Of a stretch of DNA of 64,000 nt, positions 30,114 to 40,500 are shown in pieces. The DNA comes from Arthrobacter crusticola (lineage in GTDB: Bacteria > Actinomycetota > Actinomycetes > Actinomycetales > Micrococcaceae): NCBI RefSeq assembly GCF_004357995.1, contig NZ_SMTK01000005.1, positions 248,001 to 312,000 on the forward strand. Reading direction: 5' to 3'. Each line of letters opens with the position of its first letter. Position 1 is the stretch's first letter. The translations under genes were made by a program, and so were the position numbers. The notes beneath the pieces were generated by a model. That model saw nothing but the letters and a program-made list of their open reading frames with translations, was not told the origin of the DNA and searched no databases.

Positions 30114-30791
30114 CTACCGCCCGTGGGGTGCCCGCGTGAACCGTCCGGCGAAGCCGGACTGGCGGCGTCCGGTGCCGTCGGAGGTCAGGACGGCGCCGCT
30201 TCCCACGGAGCTGGCGGTGTTCACCTTGCGCAGCGCGCGGGCGAAGGACTTCGCGTTCTGGACCGCCTGCACGCCGTCGGCCTCGGCGCTGACGCGCAGC
30301 ACGATGTCCTCCTGGGCGATCGTGCCGGTGTAGCCGTGGTCGGCGTCGCACTGCGGGTCCCCGCAGGAGGCCGGGCCCATGTCGAGGCGCTGCCCGCCGG
30401 ACCAGGCGATTGCCAGGGTCATCTCCCGTGCCGGGTCGGAGGGCTTGTAGTCCTGGGGCTGGGCGTAGAGGTAGCTGAGGACGACGGAGCGGATCTGGCT
30501 CACGGGAACCGATTCGGTGGAGATCTGGGCGGTGACCTGCTCACCGGCGTCGTCGAGCTGCTGATCGTCGACGTGCGTGATGACCAGCATGTCCTCGGTG
30601 AGGACCAGCACGGTGATGTGGCGGTGCACCTCGGTGCGCTCGAAGTGGGTCTCAAGGTGCACCACATGGGAGAGCGGCTCCCGTCCGTCGAGGGCATCGT
30701 GCACCACGTCGGCGACCAGCCGCGGGTAGAAGCCGGCGCGCTCAAGGGACGAATCGAGGTTCCGACGCTGCGGGGAGAGCGAAAGGGTCAT
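30114..30791 (-). CDS. DUF5998 family protein
   Basis: This 225-residue actinobacterial protein has no assigned function. Recognisable conserved stretches are the N-terminal LSPQRRNLDSSLERAGFYP, the middle HRHITVLVLTEDMLVITHVDD, which looks like a PH-like beta-sheet strand pair, and GPASCGDPQCDADHGY. The last contains a Cys/His/Asp cluster that may bind metal. It is followed 7 bases later by the phosphodiesterase gene and then tdk, a frequent arrangement. Confidence 0.9.
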   Translation of the reverse strand: MTLSLSPQRRNLDSSLERAGFYPRLVADVVHDALDGREPLSHVVHLETHFERTEVHRHITVLVLTEDMLVITHVDDQQLDDAGEQVTAQISTESVPVSQIRSVVLSYLYAQPQDYKPSDPAREMTLAIAWSGGQRLDMGPASCGDPQCDADHGYTGTIAQEDIVLRVSAEADGVQAVQNAKSFARALRKVNTASSVGSGAVLTSDGTGRRQSGFAGRFTRAPHGR

Positions 30792-30855
30792 GCTCCCAGT
30801 TTCCCCTACCCGCCTCCGCTCTGCCTAACCGCCGGAGGTCGGCGGATGAGTCCGG

Positions 30856-33603
30856 TCAGTCCCGCATCGCCCGGCGGGCGCTGTCGGTGCGCTGCCGCGG
30901 GTTGCCGACGTCGATGGTGGCGCTGAGGATCGCCAGGCCCGAGGTGGCCACCAGCACGGGGTTGAATTCGAGCAGGGCGATCTCGGGATGGTTGTCCTTG
31001 AGCAGGGCCACCCTCGCCAGGAGGTCCTCGACGGCTGCGGTGTCCGCCGGCGGCAGGCCCTGGTAGCCGAAGAGCCTCCGCGACGCCCGCGGCGCACGGA
31101 CCAGGTCGGCCACATCGACGGTGGTCAGGGGCGGAACACCGTGCGCCCAGTCGTCGAGCACGTTCACGGCGTCCCCGGCCAGCCCGAAGGACAGCACCGG
31201 GCCCAGGAGCGGATCCTCGATTGCGCGCAGGGTGCACGCCTGCCCCGAGGGCGCCATCGGCTGCACCTCCATGCCGAAGCTGCCGAACGGGGCGAGCGCC
31301 TTCTCCATCGAGACGATGTTGGCCCGCAGTGCCTCCGCGTCCTCGATACCCAGGCGCACCCCGCCGAGGTCGAGGCGGTGCCTCAGGTGCTCGTCGGTGG
31401 TCTTCAACGCCACCGGCCAGCCGAGCCGGTCGGCGGCCTTCACGGCCTCGTCGGCGGAGTCGAACGAAGCCGAGGGCAGCACCGCGATCCCGTAGTGGCC
31501 GAGGAGGGCCGCACTCTCCTCGGCGCTCAGCCGCGTCAGGCCGACGCCGCTGACCCGACCGAGGATTCCCTCGAGCTGCTCGGCGGCCGCGTCATCGTCC
31601 GTCCCGGGAAGCTCGGCGAACTCACCGTGATCCCGGGCGCGCCAGCGGGTGTAGGCGACGACGGCGCCCAGGGCCGCCACCGCTGCCCCCGGGCTGGCGA
31701 AGGCCGGAAGCCCGCGCTGCAGCCCTGCTCCCGCCCGTGCCTCATCCGCCGCCGGAAACGCCGCAACCGCCGGGTCCGCCGGGTCCGCCGGGGAGGCCCC
31801 CACGAGGCCGTCGAGCTGCTGCTGCGGGTCGAGCACGCCGGCGAAGGAGGCGACCACGGGCTTGCCCGCGGCCTCCCCGCAGGCCTGAAGGACCGCGGCG
31901 ATGGTTTCAGCGGGCAGGCCCAGGGCCGGAAGCGTGGTGACGATCGCCGCGTGCACGTCCTCACGCGCCAGCGCCCCGGCCACCGCGGCCTCAAGGGCCA
32001 GCAGGGCGGCCGACTGGCCCGCGTCGAGGTCGAGGTCCGCCACGACGGCGGCCACCGCCATCCCCTGGGCGGCCACGGCGTCGGCGAGCACCTTGCCCAG
32101 GGCGGCGGAATTCGAGAAGACGGCGATGCCGGGCCCGGCCGGCAGCGGCTGGGAGGCGACGATCGAGGCGACGTCCATCAGCTGCTCGGTGGTTTCCACC
32201 CGGATCACCCCCGACTGGCGCAGCATCGCGTCGAGGGCGGCCGGCGGGGCCTGCGTGGTGCGCACCGCGTGCCCGGGCGGCAGCTGCAGGCCCGTCACGG
32301 GTGACTTTGCCACGATCACCGGCTTGGTCTGCGCGAGCCGCCGGGCGATGCGGGAGAACTTGCGCGGATTGCCGATCGTCTCAAGGTAGAGCGCCACGGC
32401 CGAGGTGGCGCCGTCGTCCTCCCAGTACTGCATGGCGTCATTGCCGGAGACGTCGGCCCGGTTGCCTGCGGAGATGATCGAGGACACCCCGAGCCCCCGG
32501 CGGGCCGCGGCCGAGTACAGCAGCACCCCGAGCCCGGCGGACTGGCTGAACAGGGCGAGGCCCCCGCGCCGGGGCAGGGCCGGGGCCATCGAGGCGTTCA
32601 GGCGCACCTCGGGGTCGGTGTTGACGATCCCAAGCGAGGCCGGGCCCACCACCCGCATGCCCTGTGCCCGGGCCCGGGCCACGAGGGCACGCTGCCGGGC
32701 CAGGCCCTCCGCGCCGTCCTCGGCGTACCCGGAGGTGACCACCAGCAGGCCGCGGACGCCGGCGGCGGCACATTCATCCACCACTCGATCCACCTGGTCC
32801 TTCGGCACGGCGATGACGGCCAGGTCCACCGGGCCGGGGACCTCGCGCACCGAGGCATAGGAGACTCCGCCGCCGAGCTCGAAGGCCTCGGGGTTGACCG
32901 CGTACACCGTGCCGGCGAACCCACCGTCGGTGATGTGCTCAAGGAGGGCGTGGCCGACGCTCCCCCACCGGCGGCTGGCGCCGATCACCGCGACCGAAGC
33001 GGGGCTCATCAGCCCCGCCACGCTGCGGGCCTCCGCCCGGTGTTCACGGGCCTCCATCACCGCGCGGGACTTCCGCGTCGCGTCGATGTCGAAGCGGAGC
33101 TCGACGACGCCGTCGTCGAAGTGGCGCTCGACCTCGTAGCCGGCCTCGGCGAAAACGGTGATCATCTTGCGGTTCTCCGGGAGCACCTCGGCGGAGAAGC
33201 GCCGGATGCCGTTCTCCCGGGCGGCCGCGGCGAGGTGCTCGAGCAGGATCGAGCCGACCCCGCGGCCCTGGTAGGCGTCTGAAACGTTGAACGCGACCTC
33301 CGCCTCGGTGGGGTCGTCCAGCCGGTCGTAGCGGCCGATCCCGATGATGTCCTCGCCCCGGGTGATGACGAACGCCACCCGGTCGTGGTGGTCGACCTCG
33401 GTGAAGCGCTTGAGCTCCTTGGCGCTCAGCGTGGCCTTGTAGGTGAAGAACCTCAGGTAGATCGAGTTCTCCGACTGCCGGCCGTGGAAGGCCTGGACGG
33501 CGTCCGCATCCGAGGGCGCGATCGGCCGCAGATGGCCCGTCCCGCCGTCGCGCAGCACGACATCGGCTTCCCAATATTCGGGGTAATGTCCGTCGGCCAC
33601 CAT
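30856..33603 (-). CDS. GNAT acetyltransferase fused to an acyl-CoA-synthetase-like module (Pat-like), synthetase catalytic His missing
   Basis: This 915-residue fusion has three parts: an N-terminal GNAT domain (about residues 15-180, with AYQGRGVGSILLEHL binding acetyl-CoA), CoA-binding and ligase-like domains of an NDP-forming acyl-CoA synthetase (about 200-640), and an ATP-grasp domain (about 690-900). The phospho-histidine site of active synthetases, usually SSHTGALAG, reads RTTQAPPA here, and acidic residues of the ATP-grasp are also changed. By analogy with Pat enzymes, the synthetase part is likely a sensor and the protein a lysine acetyltransferase. The ATG before VADGHYPEYWEAD is the usual family start. 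It is divergent from parC. Confidence 0.85.
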   Translation of the reverse strand: MVADGHYPEYWEADVVLRDGGTGHLRPIAPSDADAVQAFHGRQSENSIYLRFFTYKATLSAKELKRFTEVDHHDRVAFVITRGEDIIGIGRYDRLDDPTEAEVAFNVSDAYQGRGVGSILLEHLAAAARENGIRRFSAEVLPENRKMITVFAEAGYEVERHFDDGVVELRFDIDATRKSRAVMEAREHRAEARSVAGLMSPASVAVIGASRRWGSVGHALLEHITDGGFAGTVYAVNPEAFELGGGVSYASVREVPGPVDLAVIAVPKDQVDRVVDECAAAGVRGLLVVTSGYAEDGAEGLARQRALVARARAQGMRVVGPASLGIVNTDPEVRLNASMAPALPRRGGLALFSQSAGLGVLLYSAAARRGLGVSSIISAGNRADVSGNDAMQYWEDDGATSAVALYLETIGNPRKFSRIARRLAQTKPVIVAKSPVTGLQLPPGHAVRTTQAPPAALDAMLRQSGVIRVETTEQLMDVASIVASQPLPAGPGIAVFSNSAALGKVLADAVAAQGMAVAAVVADLDLDAGQSAALLALEAAVAGALAREDVHAAIVTTLPALGLPAETIAAVLQACGEAAGKPVVASFAGVLDPQQQLDGLVGASPADPADPAVAAFPAADEARAGAGLQRGLPAFASPGAAVAALGAVVAYTRWRARDHGEFAELPGTDDDAAAEQLEGILGRVSGVGLTRLSAEESAALLGHYGIAVLPSASFDSADEAVKAADRLGWPVALKTTDEHLRHRLDLGGVRLGIEDAEALRANIVSMEKALAPFGSFGMEVQPMAPSGQACTLRAIEDPLLGPVLSFGLAGDAVNVLDDWAHGVPPLTTVDVADLVRAPRASRRLFGYQGLPPADTAAVEDLLARVALLKDNHPEIALLEFNPVLVATSGLAILSATIDVGNPRQRTDSARRAMRD

Positions 33604-33700
33604 AGACTCAGCGTAGTGGGCAACGTCGGCGCGCGTCTGTAGCGCGTCCGGGCCCGCCAACGAAATGCCCGCAGATCCAAGTTGAGGAACCCCCACCGCT

Positions 33701-36214
33701 ATGGCCAGGCGCCAAAAAACAGCTCCGCCCGAAGACTTCACCGAAAACATCATCGACATCGATGTCGAGTCCGAAATGCAGGACTCGTTCCTCGAGTACG
33801 CCTATTCGGTGATCTACTCGCGCGCGCTCCCCGACGCCCGCGACGGCCTGAAGCCTGTGCAGCGGCGCATCCTGTACATGATGACCGACATGGGCCTGCG
33901 ACCCGACCGCGGCCATGTGAAGTCCGCCCGCGTCGTCGGGGAGGTCATGGGCAAGCTGCACCCGCACGGTGACGCCGCCATCTACGACGCGATGGTCCGC
34001 ATGGCCCAGGACTTCTCCCTGCGCCTGCCCCTGATCGACGGTCACGGCAACTTCGGCTCCCTCGACGACGGCCCGGCCGCCCCCCGGTACACCGAGGCCC
34101 GGCTCGCCGCTCCGGCCCTGAGCCTCACGGACCACCTCGACGAGGACGTCGTCGACTTCGTGCCGAACTACGACAACCAGCTGATGCAGCCCGAAGTCCT
34201 GCCGGCGGCGTTCCCGAACCTGCTCGTCAACGGCGCCAGCGGCATCGCCGTCGGCATGGCCACCAACATGGCCCCGCACAACCTCGGCGAGGTCATTGCC
34301 GCCGCCCGGCATCTGATCGCCCACCCCGACGCCGGGCTCGAGGACCTGATGCGCTTCATCCCCGGGCCCGACCTGCCCAGCGGGGGCAAGATCGTGGGCC
34401 TGGCCGGGGTCCGCGATGCGTACGCCACCGGACGCGGGTCCTTCAAGACGCGGGCGAAGGTGGAAATCGAGCAGCTTTCGGCCCGCCGCACCGGGCTGGT
34501 TGTCACCGAGCTGCCCTACACCGTGGGCCCGGAGAAGGTCATCGAGCGGATCAAGGACGCGGTGACCTCCAAGAAGCTCCAGGGCATCTCGGACATCGTC
34601 GACCTGACCGACCGCATGCACGGGCTGCGCCTGGTCATCGAGCTCAAGAACGGCTTCAACCCCAACGCCGTCCTCGCCCAGCTCTACCGGCACACCCCGA
34701 TGGAGGATTCCTTCGGCATCAACAATGTCGCCCTGGTGGACGGCCAGCCCCGCACCCTCGGGCTGCTTGAGCTCCTCCAGGTGTACGTCGACCACCGCAT
34801 CCTCGTGGTGCGCCGGCGCACCGCCTACCGGCTGGGCCGCAAGAAGGACCGCCTGCACCTGGTCGAGGGCCTGCTGATCGCGATCGTCGACATCGACGAG
34901 GTCATCCAGATCATCCGTTCCTCCGACGAGGCGGCCGCCGCGCGGGAGCGGCTGATGTCGATCTACGACCTCTCCGAGATCCAGGCCAACCACATCCTCG
35001 AGCTGCGGCTGCGCCAGCTCACCAAGTACTCGCGCATCGAGCTGGAGAAGGAGCAGGACCAGCTGCGCCGCGAGATCGAGGAGCTCGAGCGGATCCTTGC
35101 CTCCGAGGAGCTCCTGCGCACCCTCGTGTCGGACGAGCTCGGCGCCATCTCCGAAAAGTTCGCCACGCCGCGCCGCACCGTGCTGCTGGAGTCGGAGGCC
35201 GCGGCACCGCTGAAGGGCTCGGCCCTGCCCCAGGCCACCGGCAAGGGTGCCAAGGCGGTGCTGCCGCTGGAAATCTCCGACGACCCGGTCTGGGCGGTGC
35301 TCTCGGCCTCGGGCCAGATCGCGCGGACCGCCGACCGTGAACCGCTCATGGACGGGCAGCGGATCAAGCACGACGCCTTCCGCTCCATCGTGCCCACCAC
35401 GGCACGGGCCGAGATCGCCGCGGTGACCTCCAGCGGACGCATGATCCGCCTGCAGGTCATGGACATGCCGGCCCTTCCACCCAGCGCCGGGGTGCCCAAC
35501 CTTGCCGGTGGGGTGCCCGCGAAGGAATTCATCACCCTGGAGCGCGGGGAGACACTCGTCGGCCTGGCGCCGCTGAACACTGTGCTGGCGCTCGGCACGG
35601 CCCAGGGTGTCGTGAAGCGGGTGACCCCCGAGTACCCGCTGAACCGGGACGACTGGGAAATCATCGCACTGAAGCCGAAGGACACCGTGGTAGGCGTTGC
35701 CCCCGCCGGCGAGGACGACGCCCTGGTCTTCATCACCCGGCAGGCCCAGCTGCTGCGCTTCGCGGGCTCGGCGGTGCGCCCGCAGGGCAGGACGGCCGGA
35801 GGCATGAGCGGCATCAAGCTCGCCGCGGGTGACTCGGTGCTGTCCTTCAGCGTGGTCGCTGCGGCGGACCCGACCGCCGTCGTCGTCACCGTCGCCACCT
35901 CCAGTGGTGCCCTCCCCGGCACCTCCCCGGGGTCGGTGAAGGTCACCGACTTCGCCGAGTACCCCGCGAAGGGCCGGTCGACCGGCGGCGTGCGGGCCCA
36001 CCGCTTCCTCAGCGGCGAGGACGGCCTGGCGCTGGCGTGGGCCGGGCACGGACCGGCGAAGGCGGCGTCTTCCACGGGTGTGGCGCGGGCCCTGCCGACC
36101 GAACACGGCCGGCGCGACGGGTCCGGGATCGCCCTGACCCAGCAGATCGACGTCATCGGTCCGGCACTGTCCTGGCCGGCGGCGGAGGACGGCGGGCCGG
36201 CGGCTCCGGCGTAG
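33701..36214 (+). CDS. parC: DNA topoisomerase IV subunit A
   Basis: ParC is the DNA-cleaving subunit of topoisomerase IV, which unlinks sister chromosomes. This 837-residue protein carries the winged-helix/tower core with the catalytic tyrosine in APRYTEARL and the quinolone-region segment [16 protein letters not shown]. The C-terminal domain is a shortened beta-propeller (about residues 500-820) without the gyrase box of GyrA, which supports ParC over GyrA. Its partner parE lies at 45.6-47.8 kb in the opposite orientation. Two copies of an unusual repeat follow its stop. Confidence 0.92.
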   Translation: MARRQKTAPPEDFTENIIDIDVESEMQDSFLEYAYSVIYSRALPDARDGLKPVQRRILYMMTDMGLRPDRGHVKSARVVGEVMGKLHPHGDAAIYDAMVRMAQDFSLRLPLIDGHGNFGSLDDGPAAPRYTEARLAAPALSLTDHLDEDVVDFVPNYDNQLMQPEVLPAAFPNLLVNGASGIAVGMATNMAPHNLGEVIAAARHLIAHPDAGLEDLMRFIPGPDLPSGGKIVGLAGVRDAYATGRGSFKTRAKVEIEQLSARRTGLVVTELPYTVGPEKVIERIKDAVTSKKLQGISDIVDLTDRMHGLRLVIELKNGFNPNAVLAQLYRHTPMEDSFGINNVALVDGQPRTLGLLELLQVYVDHRILVVRRRTAYRLGRKKDRLHLVEGLLIAIVDIDEVIQIIRSSDEAAAARERLMSIYDLSEIQANHILELRLRQLTKYSRIELEKEQDQLRREIEELERILASEELLRTLVSDELGAISEKFATPRRTVLLESEAAAPLKGSALPQATGKGAKAVLPLEISDDPVWAVLSASGQIARTADREPLMDGQRIKHDAFRSIVPTTARAEIAAVTSSGRMIRLQVMDMPALPPSAGVPNLAGGVPAKEFITLERGETLVGLAPLNTVLALGTAQGVVKRVTPEYPLNRDDWEIIALKPKDTVVGVAPAGEDDALVFITRQAQLLRFAGSAVRPQGRTAGGMSGIKLAAGDSVLSFSVVAAADPTAVVVTVATSSGALPGTSPGSVKVTDFAEYPAKGRSTGGVRAHRFLSGEDGLALAWAGHGPAKAASSTGVARALPTEHGRRDGSGIALTQQIDVIGPALSWPAAEDGGPAAPA

Positions 36215-36304
36215 CCCTTCCCGGCGCCGGCCAGCGGCCGGGCTGCTCCTGAAGCGGCCGGCGCACCCGATGGCGATGATCCCCCGTCAAGACGTCCGCT
36301 GCGT

Positions 36305-36379
36305 CCGAAAGCGACATCCGGGCCCGAAATATCAGGCGCGACCGTCGTATTCGGGGGCGTCGGTCGTATTCGGCTGCGT
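36305..36379 (+). repeat. Palindromic intergenic element, copy A
   Basis: Left arm CCGAAAGCGAC is at offset 0 (36305-36315), the core GAAATA at offset 21, and two right arms GTCGTATTCGG at offsets 39 and 58 (36344-36354 and 36363-36373). Both right arms carry the same two changes from the exact complement of the left arm. Spacing is identical to copies B and C. Confidence 0.8.
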
Positions 36380-36473
36380 AGACCTCTTCCGGGTCCGGCA
36401 CCATAACGGAGCCTTCGGTGGCGTGGACGCGGCCAGCATCGGCTGCGAGCGAACCGGAATGCGACCAGCGCAC

Positions 36474-36561
36474 CCGAAAGCGACCTCCGAACGGGAAATA
36501 ACGGGTACACCCGTCGTTTTCGGGCGCGGCTGTCGTTTTCGGGCGCGCGGGGCGCTATCGG
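36474..36561 (+). repeat. Palindromic intergenic element, copy B
   Basis: Left arm CCGAAAGCGAC is at 36474-36484, the core GAAATA at offset 21, and right arms GTCGTTTTCGG at offsets 39 and 58 (36513-36523, 36532-36542). A degenerate third arm GGCGCTATCGG lies at offset 77, again with the 19-base period. The right arms pair with the left arm with one G-U wobble in RNA. Each right arm is followed by GCGCG. Confidence 0.85.
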
Positions 36562-36585
36562 GCGCGGCCTCTGCCCCGCCGCCCG

Positions 36586-37569
36586 TCAGGTCACGGTGAG
36601 GTCGAACGCCAGCGAGCGCTGCGTCGGCACATACCCCATCCGCTCGTACAGGCCCAGGGCGCCCGAGGGGTTTTCCGTATCGACGCCCAGCCCGGCGCTG
36701 TCCATGCCGCCCGCACGGAAGCGCCGCATGGCCTCCGCCAGCAGCGCCGGGGCCAGACCGCGGCCCCGCCAGGCGCGGCGGACCCCCAGAAGGTCGGTGT
36801 AGCCTTCGGCCCGGCCGAGGAGTTCCCGGGAGCCGGGATCGAAGCTGGCCATCTGGTAGGCGGCCACCGATCGGGTCTGCCTCTCCACGAGCGCCAGGCT
36901 CCAGTCGGCCCGGAACTCGGGATGGGCGGTGACAAAGCCCCAGGACTCCTCGTCGCGCGGCTCGCTGCCCCAGTGGTCCGCGAAGGCGTCGTTGTGCGCG
37001 AGCCGGACTTCGTCCGAAATCGCCTCATCGAAGGTCACGAGGTCCAGCTCCGCCGGGAAGGCGAGCTCGGGGATCGGCTCCGTGAGCGGGCGGGTCATTT
37101 CGGTGAAGTAGCGCACGACAGTGCTCCCGGTGAGTTCGAGCAGCGCCACATGGGAGGGGTTCCGCTCCTCGACGTACGTCCGCAGCACCCCGCCCTCGAC
37201 GCCGGCACCGGCCAGGCGCTCCCGTGCCCGGCGCTCCTGCCAGGCGAAGACCGCCCGCCCGATTCCGCGCCGCCGCCAGGCCGGGTCGACGCCGCCGGCG
37301 CTGTGGGCCTTCACCGATCCAGGGTTCATCATGATCCGGCCGAAGGCACGGGCGGTACCGTCGGCGTCGAGGCCGAGCAGGGTGTCTTTGCGCGGATCGT
37401 TCTTCGACGACGCCAGCGCCTGCTCAAGGTCGGCCCGGTCCTCGATCCAGTCGGGTTTGTCCTCGGCCGCCATCCTCAGGATCAGCTCGTGCCACTGAGC
37501 GATGTCCTCCATCGTGATGGGACGCCAGGTGAGGGAATCGGGCAGGGCGGAACGCTCAAACGGGCTCAT
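36586..37569 (-). CDS. Tandem GNAT-domain acetyltransferase
   Basis: This 327-residue protein has two GNAT folds, roughly residues 10-165 and 175-325. Acetyl-CoA-binding signatures are seen in both: DPAWRRRGIGRAVF and VRRAWRGRGLAPALL, the second followed by VDTENPSGALGLYERMGY. This double-GNAT layout occurs in mycothiol synthase (MshD) and in many uncharacterised actinobacterial proteins, so the substrate is not known. The ATG used (MSPFERSALPDS) overlaps the end of cydDC by 14 bases, which suggests translational coupling; an in-frame ATG 12 codons upstream is possible. Confidence 0.85.
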   Translation of the reverse strand: MSPFERSALPDSLTWRPITMEDIAQWHELILRMAAEDKPDWIEDRADLEQALASSKNDPRKDTLLGLDADGTARAFGRIMMNPGSVKAHSAGGVDPAWRRRGIGRAVFAWQERRARERLAGAGVEGGVLRTYVEERNPSHVALLELTGSTVVRYFTEMTRPLTEPIPELAFPAELDLVTFDEAISDEVRLAHNDAFADHWGSEPRDEESWGFVTAHPEFRADWSLALVERQTRSVAAYQMASFDPGSRELLGRAEGYTDLLGVRRAWRGRGLAPALLAEAMRRFRAGGMDSAGLGVDTENPSGALGLYERMGYVPTQRSLAFDLTVT

Positions 37570-40500
37570 AGGCCCAGCGTAGGTCACCCCCGCCGGGGAG
37601 AACATCCCGGCCGGCGTGCCGCCCGATCAGCACCTCCTCCTCACAAAGCTCCGCCTCCTGGGCGTCGTGGGTAACCAGCAGCACGGCCTTGTCCGTCAGT
37701 CCCCGGCGCAGATCGCGCAGGAGGTCATGGGCGCCGGCCTGGTCGAGGTGTGCGGTGGGTTCATCGAGCAGCAGGACGTCGGCCTCGGTCAGCAGGGCCC
37801 GTGCGACGGCGAGCCGCTGCCGCTGGCCTCCACTGAGTCGGGTACCGCCCGCGCCGACGCGAGCGTCCAGACCCTCCTCGAGCCCGTCGAGGAAGGGGCC
37901 GAGGCCGACGGCGTGCAGGACCCGGGTGAGTTCCGCTTCGGGGATGGGCGTGCCGTCGTTGCGGGCGAGCTGAAGGTTGGCCCGGAGTGTCGAGTTGAAC
38001 AGGTGGCTCTCCTGGGGGCACCAGGCGATCCTGCGCAGTGAGGGATCGCCGGCGGCCGCTCCGCTGCCGTTCACCAGGAGGCTTCCGGACCTCAGCGGCA
38101 GGAATCCGAGCAGGGCGCCGATCAGGGTCGACTTGCCGCTGCCCGAGGGCCCCGTCAGCGCCGTCCAGCGGCCCGGCTCCAGGGTGAGTGAGACGCCGGA
38201 GACCACCGGTTCGCCCTGACCGTAAGCGACCGCCGCGTCCTGCAACGCCAGGGACCGGATGGGTCCCGCGGGTCCCGCGGCGGCGGTCTGCCCGGGGTCG
38301 GGCGCGCCGGCAGCGCGGCGGGCTCCGGTGGAACCCCGCCGGCCCCGGACCGCAGCGTTCCTTCCGGCGCGGCCCGGCCGGGTTCCGGAGAATGCGGGGC
38401 CGTCCTGCCCTGCGGGGTCCGGTGCGAGGACCGGATGGAGCCGAGCGGCGACGGCGCGCAGCGGCCCCCAGTGTTGCACGGCGGCGGCACCGGCCCCGAA
38501 GGGTTCGATCAGCGCCAGCTGCATCAGGGCGATGACGGCCGTGGTTTCGGCCGGAATGCCGGCGGACACCGTCAACACGCCGATCGCGCCGGCGGTGCAT
38601 GCGAGCACGACGAGGCCCTGCCCGGTGCCGGCCGCCCACGCCACGCGGCGCAGCCCCCGGGCGGCACCGCGGTCCAGCGCCTTCCAGCGGTTCAGCGCCC
38701 TGCCGGCGACATCATTCACCGCGAGGTCAGGGGCCGCACGCAGCAGGCGCGCCGTGTGCGCCAGCGACTCGGCCCGGCGCACCACATTGGCTGCACCGGC
38801 GGCCCGGTCGGCCAGGACCGCCGCCGCCGGTGCCGCCACCAGCGCCGCGGCGGTGACCGCCAGCTGCCAGCCGAGCGCCGCGGGGAGCAGCAGGGCCGTC
38901 GTCAGGATGGCCGCGGCCCCGGTCAGGAGCGCCGTCAAAGGTGGAAGGACCGCCCGGGGGGTCAGGTCGCGCAATTCGTCAACATCCCCGACCAGGGTTT
39001 CGATGCCGCCGGAGCCGCGGGCGAGCGTCCGCCAGGATTCGGACCGGCCCAGCAGCCCCTCCCATACCCGCAGGCGCACCCGGTCGGCCCGGGCGAAGAC
39101 GGCGCGGTGCAGGGCGAGGCGCTCGCAGTAGCGCAGCAGGGAGCGTCCGATGCCGAAGAACCTCACCCCCACAATGGCCGTGAGCAGGTACAGGATGGGG
39201 GGCTGCTCGGCCGCCCGCACAATCAGCCATCCGGAGACGGCGGTCAGGGCGACGGCGAAGAGGGAGGAACCCAGGCCGAGGCCGGCGGCGCCGAGGAACC
39301 GCGGCTCCCACGGCCGGACCAGGGTCAGCACCGCCCGCAGGCCCACGGCGGGAACCTCCGGGGCGGTGGCCTGCCCGGCAGTGGTGCCCGAGACGCGACG
39401 CCCGACACCGGAACGGCCGGCGCCGGAGGAACCGGCGTCGTCGACCGTCGTGTCCGTCGCTGTGCCGCCCGGGTGGGCGACCGCCCCTGTGCCGCCCGGG
39501 TGGGTACCGCCCGGTTGCACAACGGCGAACGGCTGCATGGAGGCGGCCGGTTCCGCAGCAGCGGCCACTGCACCGGGCCCGGCCACGGCGTGGACCAGTG
39601 CAGTGGAGGGGACGCTGCCCGCGACGGAGGCGGGCCCGCCGAGGACGATCGTGGCATCGGCGAGCGCGGCGGTCTGCCCGTCGTGGGCGATCAGCAGCAC
39701 CGTGAGGCTTCCGCGGAGCCGGCGCAGGACGCCGCGGATGGCTTCGGTGGAGGCCGCATCGACGTGCGCCGTCGGTTCATCGAGCAGCAGCAGGCGCACC
39801 CCGGGCTGGTGGCGGGCGCGCAGCAGGGCGCGGGCGACGGCGACCCGGCGCGCCTCGCCGGGGCTCAATTCGCCGGTCCGACGGCCGAGCAGTTCCCGCC
39901 CGCCGACCGCTGCGAGCCCGTCGGCGAGCGCCGGATCGCCGGCGGGCAGCCCGGCGTACAGGGCGAGTTCCTCCCTGACGGTGTCGGAGAGGAACTCCGG
40001 GTGTTGGGGCACCCAGGCCACCGAGCCGGGCGCCGCACCGGACACGGTGCCCGTTATCTCAAGCCCGGGCACGGCCGGCGTGCCCGCAAGCATGGCCATC
40101 AGGGTGGACTTGCCGCTGCCGCTCGGCCCGGTCAGGGCCGTGATGCGTCCCTCGGCGAGGCTGAAGGTGAGCCCGGTGAACAGCGGGCGGCCGGCCCCCG
40201 CGAACCGCGCGGTGAGGTCGGAGACAGCGACGGCGGCCCGGTCCGTCCGCGTCCCTCGGACGGACTGTGGAGCCTCAAGGATGGGCCGCGGAGCCTCAAG
40301 GATGGCGCGGACGCGCCCGCCGGCCTCCCTGCCGTCCTCGCTGGCGTGGTGGGCGGCCCCCACCTCGCGCAGGGGCGTGTAGCACTCGGGGGCCAGCATC
40401 AGGGCGAGGAGAGCGGTTTCCAGCCCGAGGTCGCCGTGGATCAGGCGCACCCCGGCGAAGACGGCCACGACGGCGACCGAGATGGTGCTGATGAGTTCGA

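Larger units (their letters stand above)
36215..36585. other. Gene-free convergent region between parC and a GNAT gene, mostly repeat
   Basis: These 371 bases lie tail to tail between two convergent genes. They hold repeat copies A and B and the 100-base spacer between them. Minus-strand frames across it (for example one including VHATEGSVMVPDPEEVY) have no recognised family and run through the repeats, so I do not call a gene. No T-rich intrinsic terminator is seen; the repeats themselves could form hairpins. Confidence 0.7.

Noticed and set aside
33608..36106. Long minus-strand reading frame across parC
   Set aside because: It is a shadow of parC, with repetitive Gly/His/Val residues and no recognisable domain.
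36153..36473. Small minus-strand frame over the repeat region containing VHATEGSVMVPDPEEVY
   Set aside because: It runs through the repeat copies, lacks a ribosome site, and has no recognised family. It might be a remnant but cannot be supported.
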